Of a stretch of 41,540 nt of DNA, positions 24,099 to 32,005 are shown in pieces (position 1 is the first letter of the stretch; every line of letters starts with the position of its first letter). A model generated the notes under the pieces. It worked only from the letters and a program-made list of their open reading frames with translations. It searched no databases and was not told the DNA's origin. This DNA is from Candidatus Poribacteria bacterium (GTDB lineage: Bacteria; Poribacteria; WGA-4E; WGA-3G), in contig JAJEGI010000141.1 in the NCBI GenBank assembly GCA_022819945.1, forward strand, positions 1-41,540. Reading direction: 5' to 3'. The position numbers and the translations under genes are program-made.

Positions 24099-25235
24099 AT
24101 GAAAATAACACAAATTGAAGCCTTCGCGCTCCGATATCAAAAGGAAAAATCAACCGAACAACAGACAGACAATTATTATTTACCGGACGAAGGTTGGCGT
24201 TGCATCTACGCACGCCACCACGAAACAATGGTCGTCCGAATCACCACGTCAGACGGCATCGTCGGCTACGGCGAAGGACAGAGTCCGGTCTCACCGCGTA
24301 CATCAAAAACAATCGTTGAGGAATTGTGCCATCCGATACTCATGGGAAGAGACCCCTTTGATGTGGAATACCTCTGGCAACGGATGTTCACAGCAATGCG
24401 TGAGCGCGGACACTATACAGGGTTCTTTATTGATGCACTCGCTGGTTGTGATATTGCACTATGGGACATCATCGGACAAGCGACGGGGAAACCGGTTCAC
24501 AAAGTACTCGGCGGTCGGTATCGGGATACAATTCCTTTGTACGCCGGTGTCGGTGGTAGCACACCAGAAGCAGCCGCAGCCAGGGCAGCTGAATATGTTG
24601 CCCAAGGATATGGCGGGTTAAAAATTCACGCAACACAGGAGCGCGCGGCAATTTTGGAGATCGTCGCAGCAGTCCGAGAACGGGTTGGTCCAAAAGTCAA
24701 GTTGATGGTCGATGTTCATACGCAGTACAGCGTACCAGAAGCGACCATGCTCGGACGCGGGCTTGAGGCATTGGACGTGATGTGGTTAGAATCACCAACG
24801 GCACCGGAGGACATCCCCGGGCAAGCCGCATTGGCACAGGCATTGGATATGTCCGTCGCGATCGGGGAGTGGACACGCACCCGTTTTGAATTGCGGGAGG
24901 TATTTGAACGCCGTGCCTGCGACATCACGATGCCCGATATTGCGCGCACCGGACTCACAGAAGGGAAACGGATTGCAAGCCTCGCCGATACCTATAACAT
25001 TCCGGTGACACCGCATATCGGTGGCGGCGGTATCCTGTCGATCGCCGCCACAGTCCAATTTTCCGCGACAATTCCCAATTTCCTCATCATGGAGCATTCA
25101 CCTGAGGCGTACGAGATGAAAGGACAGATTACCACGCGAAAACCGACGGTCAAAGATGGAGCCTTCATCCTTGATGATACCCCCGGACTGGGTGTTACCA
25201 TTGATACTGCAGTATTGGAAACCTTTGCAATCTGA
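24099..25235 (+). CDS. Mandelate racemase/muconate lactonizing enzyme family protein
   Basis: The 378-residue protein is an enolase-superfamily barrel. Metal ligands are D205 (MVDVH), E231 (WLESPT) and E257 (AIGEWT). Acid/base candidates are K175 in LKIHA (a K-x-H rather than K-x-K) and an Asp-His dyad, D280 (MPDIART) and H306 (TPHIGGGG). The dyad places it in the mandelate racemase subgroup, where dehydration of acid sugars is the usual reaction. K-x-H with V-D-V-H argues against mandelate racemase itself. The exact substrate is unknown. AAGGACCCACAACC precedes the ATG. It converges on a D-2-hydroxyacid dehydrogenase gene 13 bases away. Confidence 0.9.
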   Translation: MKITQIEAFALRYQKEKSTEQQTDNYYLPDEGWRCIYARHHETMVVRITTSDGIVGYGEGQSPVSPRTSKTIVEELCHPILMGRDPFDVEYLWQRMFTAMRERGHYTGFFIDALAGCDIALWDIIGQATGKPVHKVLGGRYRDTIPLYAGVGGSTPEAAAARAAEYVAQGYGGLKIHATQERAAILEIVAAVRERVGPKVKLMVDVHTQYSVPEATMLGRGLEALDVMWLESPTAPEDIPGQAALAQALDMSVAIGEWTRTRFELREVFERRACDITMPDIARTGLTEGKRIASLADTYNIPVTPHIGGGGILSIAATVQFSATIPNFLIMEHSPEAYEMKGQITTRKPTVKDGAFILDDTPGLGVTIDTAVLETFAI

Positions 25236-25248
25236 AAACTGAGAACCA

Positions 25249-26196
25249 TTAATACCCTTTTTCCTTGTCTACTACATTGGTCAAGGGTTCGCCGTTCACA
25301 TATTTGTGCATGTTGTCAATAAACAACGCCATTGCGCGTTTGGCGATGTTCTGCGACGCGCCGGCGGTATGCGACGTTAAAATCACGTTCGGTAGCGTCC
25401 ATAACGGATTATCCGGTGGACACGGCTCAGTATAGGTAACATCCAATCCTGCACCCGCCACTTTTCCACTTTCCAACGCAGCAATAAGTGCCGCCTCGTC
25501 AACCACCTTACCGCGACTCACATTGATGAAGAAGCATCCCTCTGGCAAGGCATCAAACTCTGTATGGGATAGCAATTTATGGGTTTGCGGTGTGATGGGA
25601 CAGCATACCGTCAAGACTTCAGAGCGGGACAAAAACTCCGGCAGCCAATCGAGTTGTCCCAACTCATCTACAGTGTCGGGTTTATCCATCGGTTCGGGAT
25701 CCACCGCAATTACGTTGAAATCGAACGCCTTCGCGCGTTGGGCGACTGCCCTACCGATACCACCAAGACCCAAAATTCCCATCGTCATTCCTGATACTTC
25801 AACACACGGCAGCCATTTCCATTCCTTCTCTCGCATCAAGTCGAGTTGCGTGTGGATCCCACGGGTCAGTGAAAGGAGTAACGCGAACGCGTGCTCGGCA
25901 AGCTGCGGCCCGTACAACCGCCTACTATTTACCAACGTGATAGGACTCTCTTTAAAGGCAGGATACATTGAACCTTCCACACCGACGAAAGGTTGCATCA
26001 CCCACTGCAGGGAGGTCGCATGAGGGAGCGCCGATTCTGGCACCGTTCCATAAAGGATTTCGACATCTGAAAGGTGATCACTGAGAGACTCGCCTTCCGG
26101 CAAAAAGTTAATTTCCATCTCCGGTGGCGCGTCCTGCAGCATATCCGCAACCTCTTGGCTGATCCCACTGGCAATCAGCACCTTGATTTTAGCCAT
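25249..26196 (-). CDS. D-isomer-specific 2-hydroxyacid dehydrogenase
   Basis: The 315-residue protein has the NAD-binding motif LGLGGIGRAVAQRAKAF, then the catalytic arginine in NVSRGKVVDEAAL, glutamate in YTEPCPPDNPLW and histidine in ILTSHTAGAS. It reduces a 2-oxoacid to a D-2-hydroxyacid, or the reverse; glyoxylate/hydroxypyruvate-type substrates are typical of this branch. AAGGAACAG lies 7 bases before the ATG. The tnpB element ends only about 20-100 bases upstream on the same strand, so its original promoter may have been displaced. Confidence 0.92.
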   Translation of the reverse strand: MAKIKVLIASGISQEVADMLQDAPPEMEINFLPEGESLSDHLSDVEILYGTVPESALPHATSLQWVMQPFVGVEGSMYPAFKESPITLVNSRRLYGPQLAEHAFALLLSLTRGIHTQLDLMREKEWKWLPCVEVSGMTMGILGLGGIGRAVAQRAKAFDFNVIAVDPEPMDKPDTVDELGQLDWLPEFLSRSEVLTVCCPITPQTHKLLSHTEFDALPEGCFFINVSRGKVVDEAALIAALESGKVAGAGLDVTYTEPCPPDNPLWTLPNVILTSHTAGASQNIAKRAMALFIDNMHKYVNGEPLTNVVDKEKGY

Positions 26197-26219
26197 TGAT
26201 AATCTGTTCCTTCAAAACT

Positions 26220-26239
26220 ATGTTTTTCTATACAAACAT
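26220..26239. other. Hairpin at the putative right end of the TnpB element
   Basis: ATGTTT-TTCTATAC-AAACAT lies about 63 bases beyond the tnpB stop. IS200/IS605 elements carry such subterminal hairpins, and the guide (omega) RNA of TnpB normally covers this 3' region. The exact element end is not visible. Confidence 0.35.
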
Positions 26240-26301
26240 CAGTTTTAGTGTTCCTGTTTCAACGTCCGCTGCCTCCCGTATGAGGTCTTACACGGACTCC
26301 A

Positions 26302-27405
26302 TCAGGCGTTTTGCCTCTCCACCGAACCGATGGCGAGGGTTCTTAAGTTTAGGGCAGCGTTTACGTCACGGTCTTCCACAAAACCGCAACTTTGGCAATG
26401 ATACTGCCTATCTGCTAACGACAGTTCTTCTTTCTTCTCACCACAACTGCTACACGTTTTACTTGAGGCGAAAAACTGTGGAGCTTTTATAACGGGTATG
26501 CCAAGTGACTCGGCTTTCGTTTTCAATTTCGCAAGGAAACCCCCTAATGCCGAATCGGATAACGCTTTTGCAAGTTTCCTGTTCTTGAGTAGATTCGTAA
26601 CCTTCAGCGTCTCAATACCAATCGCACTCGCTTTATTAACAATATCCGTGGTCGCTTTATGATGAGCATCTTCACGCATACAACCGATACGATAGTGGAC
26701 ACGTTCCACTTTCCGTTTCTGCTTGAACCAGTTATTTGAGAGAAACTCTTTCTGGCTCAACTTACGTTGCTCTCGCTTGAGTTTCCGTTCATAACGTTTC
26801 AAGGGTCTTGGGTTGGCATACTTCATACCATTATCAAGTGTAGCAAGGGAGTTGATACCTACATCTATACCGACAACAGGGAGTCCACGTGTATCTCGTG
26901 GCGCATTCGGTGTGCCTGTTTCGACAAGAATACTGACGAACCAACGATGTGCTTTCCTTGAAATCGTGACCTTACGTATCTCACCTTCAAAACGGAGTGC
27001 CTCAAACATACGGATACGCCCGATTTTCGGCAAACGGATATGCTTACCTTCCACTTTCACTTTCGCACCTTCAACCGTGTAAGATTGACGGTGTGAACGT
27101 TTTTTATATTGTGGGAAGTTGTTTTGTCCTGATCGCCATCGCTGGATAGCGTCGTCAAGATGTTCAAACGCGTAAGCTGCTGCGCGCTGGTCGCACTCAC
27201 GACACCAGTCAAACTTCTCGTGCTTGTTCGTATTGAAACGTTTGCGTAAATCGCGAGCAGACCGAAATTCGTCTTTAGATAGACCGTCTTTAAAATCAGA
27301 CAATCCATAGTTAAATGCAACACGCGCATAACCGCATTGTTGTGCAAACCATGAACGTTGTTTTTCTGTCGCACGTAAGGCTATCTTCTCTGCTTTTAAT
27401 GCCAT
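26302..27405 (-). CDS. tnpB: TnpB, IS200/IS605-family RNA-guided nuclease
   Basis: The protein of 367 residues (from ATG 27405, with GGGGA 8 bases upstream; ATG 27432 would add nine residues) has a complete TnpB core. RuvC-I aspartate D181 is in VVGIDVGINSLATL, RuvC-II glutamate E265 in IGIETLKVTNL, the zinc ribbon in CSSCG...CQSCG, and the RuvC-III aspartate D345 in FVEDRDVNAALNL. The N-terminal KAEKIALRATEKQRSWFAQQ is the family's RNA-binding start. No TnpA transposase gene is adjacent, so mobility would need a TnpA in trans. There is no CRISPR array, so it is not a Cas12 effector. Catalytic residues are intact and the gene appears functional. Confidence 0.93.
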   Translation of the reverse strand: MALKAEKIALRATEKQRSWFAQQCGYARVAFNYGLSDFKDGLSKDEFRSARDLRKRFNTNKHEKFDWCRECDQRAAAYAFEHLDDAIQRWRSGQNNFPQYKKRSHRQSYTVEGAKVKVEGKHIRLPKIGRIRMFEALRFEGEIRKVTISRKAHRWFVSILVETGTPNAPRDTRGLPVVGIDVGINSLATLDNGMKYANPRPLKRYERKLKREQRKLSQKEFLSNNWFKQKRKVERVHYRIGCMREDAHHKATTDIVNKASAIGIETLKVTNLLKNRKLAKALSDSALGGFLAKLKTKAESLGIPVIKAPQFFASSKTCSSCGEKKEELSLADRQYHCQSCGFVEDRDVNAALNLRTLAIGSVERQNA

Positions 27406-27705
27406 TTGGGTATTCCCCAGTCTCTGTTTCATATTGCTCTTGTTGTGCTTTCAAAAGTTCATGCTGATTATAGATAAATTCATCATTAGGGTTTAGGTGA
27501 ATCGGAATCAGATATATTATGCTGAGAACCTGCTTTCAGTGCCAACTGGAGTTGATGGTTATATAGTCTATCACCTACGGAGGAAAAATGCAATTCAAAT
27601 CGGTTCTGTCGGGTGTGTAAATATTGGGTCATAATGGAAACCATCGAAAGGCTATATGGAGGGATTTCGTAGGTTGGGTAGAACGCAGCGAGATTCGACG
27701 AAACA
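27406..27705. other. Intergenic region between sigma-fusion and tnpB genes
   Basis: It should contain the left end of the TnpB element, but no clear terminal hairpin or target site stands out. It ends with a single-ended copy of the CGTAGGTTGGGT repeat. An ACGGAGG followed by a 10-codon ATG frame at about 27588 is probably a relic. Confidence 0.4.
27668..27704. repeat. Single-ended copy of the CGTAGGTTGGGT repeat
   Basis: CGTAGGTTGGGTAGAACGCA starts at 27668 and is followed by GCGAGATTCGACGAAAC. It abuts the stop codon of the sigma-fusion gene; no partner end follows. Confidence 0.6.
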
Positions 27706-30700
27706 CTATTCCGCAAGCATGAAGCGAAGCACGCCACGACCAATGGTCCCGATGTAAAGCGTCTTACCCTCAACAACAAGCGAGGTGACACGATTCGGGA
27801 TTTCTGGCGTAACCTGTTTCCACGTGTTAGCGTCCTTTTTCAATTGATACACGTGTCGCGCTGGATGCGCGTGGATGTCTGAAATACCGTATACCATCGT
27901 GCCATCCACAGCAAATTTGTCTATAACCAGCATTGCACCATCCACGTCGGCTGTTTCGTGCCAATCGGTCCCATCTCTGGAATATATTACCCCCTTGTCG
28001 GTGGCTACGTAAAGGGTTGACCCCGCGAAGGCAATGATTTTGAAGTGTGAAACAGGAAACGGAAGATTCGCGGTAACATTGTTCCAGGTGTCTCCCTCAT
28101 CAAACGATTGAAAGAGTTCTCCATCCCCTCTGCCGACATAAACGGTACGACCCGACGCAGCGAATTTTAGACCTCCAGGCACACGAAAGCCAGAGCTATC
28201 AGAGTCCTTACCAGAAGTGGGCTTTCCACCATCTGTTAATCTTGTGTCGGACCATTCAGTTGTGCCGGGTTTCCATCTAAATAGTTTCCTGTTGTGTTCA
28301 ACATAGTACGTTTCCTCGCTGACAGCAAATTTTCCCGAATAACCGAGCGCAATAAGTTTATCCAGATTTTGATAATGTTCACCGAGCGCGCCCCTTAACT
28401 TTTCCAGATCGTAATCTTCAAGGTCTATTGATTCATCGACCTTGAAGTTCTGCTTAGCCTCCTCCGTAAGGGCATTCCGAAAAGAGTATTGTCTCAACCA
28501 CTCCTGCACCCGCTCCTGTTCGTCTGGATTGACTTTTTCAAAAGTGGGGACTCCAAGAATGGCAGTGAATCTGTCGTCCTCAGCAGATAGGCGAAAAAAT
28601 CGAGCAGCCATTTTCTTCTCGCCTCTCACATATACGCTTCCATCGAATTTTGCTAAACCGGTAATATTATCAATCCCACCAATAGAAAGCAGCGTCCATG
28701 ATTCACCGCCATCGGTTGAACTCACAATTCCATCTGGAGTCTCGGCGTAGAGTTTACCGTTAGCAGCAACCAAGTTCGTGACATCTGTACTCACGATCCC
28801 TGTATTGAATTGCTGCCACGATTCACCGCCATCGGTTGTTCGATGAACGCCCGTCGCGCCACCTATGTAGAAAGTCTTTGCGTCTAACATCACAACTGGA
28901 AGCGCATACCATCGACCCTTTAACATACCCTGTAAATTCAATGAAAACCAAGTTTCACCAGTATCAACTGAGTAGAATAGGTTCAGCTTGTCTGACACCA
29001 TAACCTTTGCTCCTGATGCGAATATCTCAATGTGTGATTTAAGGTTGATTTCAGATCCGGAGCGTCCATTTTCTAAATTTGTGATACCCTTCGAGAATTC
29101 AATAAGAGACCCGTCCTTCAACATCTTTTCATTCTTCACTTTTTTTCTCGGATTTACGGCATACCATGTATCGCCCAAATCGGTTGAGCGATAAAGAGAC
29201 CACCAAGTATCACCTATCATCGTTGCTTTAACCTGCATCCCAACCTGACTTGTGAACTGCTTTCCTACAGCGGCATAGAGTCGGTGTCCCGCAACTGCCA
29301 AGGCATAAACAGGCAGTTTTTGTCCGTGCCTATCTGCCTGCGTCAGGGATAATTGTTCCCATGTCCCACTATTGCGTCGATAAAGACCATCATCTGTTCC
29401 TGCAAATACGGAATTTTCAACGGCAGCGAGTGCATGATTTTTTTTCCCCGCTAAACCGTCTTTCAGAGGTATCCATGATTCACCACTATCCTCAGAGAGA
29501 TAAATTCCGTCAGTTAGAGCAAGATAAATTGCAATATCAGTTTCCGCACCAGACGCACTATCCGTTATCACTATATCAATAGGGAGACCTTTTGGATGCG
29601 TCCCGAGTGTATTCCAAGTTCCGCCCCGATCTGTGGAAGCCAATACCTCTGTATCGGTGGCATAGTAGAGGGTATCTCGGTGTTCTGTCATCGGCCACCA
29701 CCCGATTTGAGTATATGCCTTATAGACAGAGGGAGCATCGCTGGTAATCAGTTTCCATGCACGTTTACCATCTGTAAGCCTATAAAGCCCCGCAGCAGTC
29801 CCAGCGTAGATATCACCAGAGGTTGTCTCGAAGAGGCTGAGCACTCTCCCACCTTCTGGTCCCTTTGCTTGAATCCACTGTGGTTCAGGAGTTGCGATCT
29901 CGGCTTCATCAGCAACAACTGCTGCGAAAAGCGGTGCGTCCGGTTTTTGACCTGCTCCGAGGTTTTTACCGGGAATCGCCGAATTTCCTGTCTGATTTTG
30001 AATCGCGGGTTTTACCGGTGTGTCTAAAACAATAAGTGCTTCAATTATCTCAACAGTCGGTTCCGAGGTGGCATTTAAATTGTAAGGTTTCTGGAAGCGG
30101 GAGAGGTGCTGGGTGCCGACACCGATGAGTAAAAGAATTAAAACAGCAGAGGCTGTAGAGATTACCCACGGTAACACCGGTTTATTGGCAGCAGGTCTGA
30201 CTGGAGGCGTATGAGAAATTTCACGCATAATATTCTCTGTTAGGTAAGCAGACAGTTGAAAACTGTCCAGGGATTGTCGAATCATGTCTTCCTCCTTCTT
30301 TAAACGGTTGCGCGCCCGACTGAGGCGGCTCCTGACAGTATTGGCAGAGACACCGAGAAACTCACCGATGGTTTCGGATGTCATTTCTCCAAAGTAATAG
30401 AGCGTTATCACTGTCCGTTCACTTTCAGGTAATTTTTGTAGAAGTTTTTTGACGATTTCGCGACGCGTTTCGTCGGCTTCGGTCGCCTGTTTTTCTGCCA
30501 TGTATCGGGAGTATGACATCTGCTCCATCTCACTGGCATCAAGCGTTTCCAAACATTCTAATGGCTGTGGATTCTTTCGGTGCCAGTCTGAACACAAGTG
30601 CGACGCAATCACATAGAGCCATCCCGCAAATAAGTTGTGGTTTTTCAAGGTGCTAAGTTTCTGATACGCCTTGAGAAACGCGTCTTGTGTAATTTCTTGT

Positions 30701-30834
30701 GCGATGTGAAAGTCGCCAATTTTGCGCCACGCCAGCGCGTGAACGCCTTTCTGATACTTTTTGACTAAGCATCCGAACGCTTCTGGATTGCCTTGGAGTA
30801 CCTGTTGAACGAGTTCAGCATCTTTCAATATCAT
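27706..30834 (-). CDS. ECF sigma factor fused to a membrane helix and extracytoplasmic beta-propeller
   Basis: The 1042-residue protein joins three parts. Residues about 5-90 are sigma region 2 (KKYQKGVHALAWRKIGDFHI, DAFLKAYQKL, FAGWLYVIASHLCSDWHRKN) and 125-180 region 4 (LPESERTVITLYYFGEMTSE, then a helix-turn-helix with VSANTVRSRLSRARNRLK). Residues about 222-243 are a single transmembrane helix (WVISTASAVLILLLIGVG). Residues about 320-1042 hold repeated Asp-box/BNR motifs (STDRGGTW, SEDSGESW, STDLGDTW, SVDTGETW, TTDGGESW, STDGGESW, SFDEGDTW), a sialidase/Ycf48-like propeller. It is presumably a one-piece receptor that couples an outside signal to promoter choice. Start ATG 30834 has AGAGGG 8 bases upstream; a GTG three codons earlier is the alternative. 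An ECF-type promoter lies 42 bases upstream. Confidence 0.92.
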   Translation of the reverse strand: MILKDAELVQQVLQGNPEAFGCLVKKYQKGVHALAWRKIGDFHIAQEITQDAFLKAYQKLSTLKNHNLFAGWLYVIASHLCSDWHRKNPQPLECLETLDASEMEQMSYSRYMAEKQATEADETRREIVKKLLQKLPESERTVITLYYFGEMTSETIGEFLGVSANTVRSRLSRARNRLKKEEDMIRQSLDSFQLSAYLTENIMREISHTPPVRPAANKPVLPWVISTASAVLILLLIGVGTQHLSRFQKPYNLNATSEPTVEIIEALIVLDTPVKPAIQNQTGNSAIPGKNLGAGQKPDAPLFAAVVADEAEIATPEPQWIQAKGPEGGRVLSLFETTSGDIYAGTAAGLYRLTDGKRAWKLITSDAPSVYKAYTQIGWWPMTEHRDTLYYATDTEVLASTDRGGTWNTLGTHPKGLPIDIVITDSASGAETDIAIYLALTDGIYLSEDSGESWIPLKDGLAGKKNHALAAVENSVFAGTDDGLYRRNSGTWEQLSLTQADRHGQKLPVYALAVAGHRLYAAVGKQFTSQVGMQVKATMIGDTWWSLYRSTDLGDTWYAVNPRKKVKNEKMLKDGSLIEFSKGITNLENGRSGSEINLKSHIEIFASGAKVMVSDKLNLFYSVDTGETWFSLNLQGMLKGRWYALPVVMLDAKTFYIGGATGVHRTTDGGESWQQFNTGIVSTDVTNLVAANGKLYAETPDGIVSSTDGGESWTLLSIGGIDNITGLAKFDGSVYVRGEKKMAARFFRLSAEDDRFTAILGVPTFEKVNPDEQERVQEWLRQYSFRNALTEEAKQNFKVDESIDLEDYDLEKLRGALGEHYQNLDKLIALGYSGKFAVSEETYYVEHNRKLFRWKPGTTEWSDTRLTDGGKPTSGKDSDSSGFRVPGGLKFAASGRTVYVGRGDGELFQSFDEGDTWNNVTANLPFPVSHFKIIAFAGSTLYVATDKGVIYSRDGTDWHETADVDGAMLVIDKFAVDGTMVYGISDIHAHPARHVYQLKKDANTWKQVTPEIPNRVTSLVVEGKTLYIGTIGRGVLRFMLAE

Positions 30835-30875
30835 TCCGCGCACCCTCTGGAATCGTCTTATCTTTTAACTTAAGT

Positions 30876-30907
30876 GACGGGTTTTAGGCATGATCTGTTG
30901 CATTATT
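30876..30907 (-). promoter_or_regulatory. ECF-type promoter of the sigma-fusion gene (probable autoregulation)
   Basis: On the minus strand AATAATGCAAC (30907-30897) is followed after 17 bases by CGTC (30879-30876) and ACTTAA. AAC and CGTC elements are the usual -35/-10 marks of ECF promoters. The same sequence occurs at 40886 and 41179. Confidence 0.7.
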
Positions 30908-31147
30908 TTAAGCTACTAAACTTTGGACAATCTAAAAATCTTCGTGTGATAGTTTGGATTCAAATGTTACATTGGTGTGACATTTTCAGGCATCTACATC
31001 AACAAAACGCATCAAAACAAACCGTCGCGAAAAAACGGAAATCACATCACATTCCCACCTCACACGCAGCTTATGCACGTCACAGTGACATTTGAAACGT
31101 CACATTGTCAGAATGTCCGACTTACTGTTAGCATTCCATCATAAAAT

Positions 31148-31264
31148 TTCATAGCAAATTTCATAGCAACTTCATAGCAATTTTTGATAGAACCGCCAAA
31201 AACCTACTTGTAGCGTGGATGCATAGCATTTCACAAAATTCATAGTTTCCTGATTTGCTATGAA
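31148..31264. repeat. TTCATAGCAA direct and inverted repeats
   Basis: TTCATAGCAA occurs at 31148, 31160 and 31171 (spacing 12 and 11), and its exact complement TTGCTATGAA at 31255-31264; a shortened TTCATAG lies at 31239. The helical spacing suggests protein binding sites. The stretch 30908-31147 also contains GTCACAGTGAC-like and ACGTCACATTG motifs but no gene I can support. Confidence 0.6.
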
Positions 31265-31289
31265 AACTGTGAAATTTTACATCCTTAAA

Positions 31290-31868
31290 TCAACGCGAAC
31301 GGAAGATGAAGAAGAGTAGATAAGAAGCGACGAACAGGACATTGACGATGACCAGACACCAGCGCGCCAGGCGGGTTTTGAGTCTTGGGAATAGATAGAT
31401 GGATGCGAGGAGTATCACTATCCTTTCAATGGGTGCGAAGATGTTGGCGTGGTGCGCATCGTCCCAGTAGGAGATAGGACTTTTGAAAGCGAAATCGGAG
31501 AACGGGTAGAAGTGATGATGTCCGTCGTCGTGGTGCGTCAGGAAGTCGAAACCGCAATGGATGAGCAGACTCCACGCGAGGACGGTTACCTTCTCGGAGT
31601 TGAGTAGGTAGGACCCGATTCCTAATAGCATTAGAATGAGCGGCACGGAATTGAAAATATCGAAGAAATTCTGCCACGCTTCTGTGAAATATACGGAATC
31701 CCAGAGTTCACGCTGTGGGGTTTTAAGGATGATGCTTTCGATGATGAAGAAGATGAAGATGGGTAGGTCAGGCAGCACGGCACCCATGAAGGCGTAGAGA
31801 TGTAGGTGCGATTTGCCTCGTTTTGAGAGGAGTGCTATGTTGAGGATGGCATGTGATTGTGTTGTCAT
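31290..31868 (-). CDS. Integral membrane protein with YdjM/DUF457-like histidine motifs
   Basis: The 192-residue protein has about four hydrophobic helices (PDLPIFIFFIIESIIL; NSVPLILMLLGIGSYLL; VLAWSLLIHCGFDFL; IERIVILLASIYLF; VIVNVLFVASYLLFFIF). Polar residues cluster as in membrane metal-dependent hydrolases of the YdjM/DUF457 type: H6 (QSHAILN), D34 (VLPDLPI), H104 and D108 (IHCGFDF), then a histidine-rich THHDDGHHHFYPFSDF. A metal site at the membrane is likely; the reaction is unknown. No ribosome site is obvious before the ATG. The next gene downstream on this strand is the sigma-fusion, across 455 bases of repeat-rich DNA. Confidence 0.7.
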   Translation of the reverse strand: MTTQSHAILNIALLSKRGKSHLHLYAFMGAVLPDLPIFIFFIIESIILKTPQRELWDSVYFTEAWQNFFDIFNSVPLILMLLGIGSYLLNSEKVTVLAWSLLIHCGFDFLTHHDDGHHHFYPFSDFAFKSPISYWDDAHHANIFAPIERIVILLASIYLFPRLKTRLARWCLVIVNVLFVASYLLFFIFRSR

Positions 31869-31944
31869 TGTTAATGGCTATCAGTTGTCGGCTTCGGCTT
31901 TCAGCAAAGATTATAGCATAGTTGCGTAAGTTCTGCTTAAAAAA

Positions 31945-31973
31945 TTGGATATTTTAAGGAGTGTTGGTATAAT
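31945..31973 (+). promoter_or_regulatory. Promoter for comEC
   Basis: TTGGAT (31945-31950), 17 bases, TATAAT (31968-31973) with an extended TGG before the -10. Transcription would start near 31980, leaving a short leader of about 26-32 bases. Confidence 0.6.
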
Positions 31974-32005
31974 GGCTGGACGTTGTAAACAAAACTATGT
32001 ATTGA

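Noticed and set aside
26302..27405. Cas12-type effector
   Set aside because: The length, domain order and absence of a CRISPR array fit TnpB.
30874..31095. 73-codon frame upstream of the sigma-fusion gene
   Set aside because: It runs opposite to the promoter, has no ribosome site and an unlikely composition.
31148..31180. Possible CRISPR-like array of TTCATAGCAA units
   Set aside because: Units are 10 bases with spacers of 1-2 bases, far from CRISPR geometry, and no cas genes are present.
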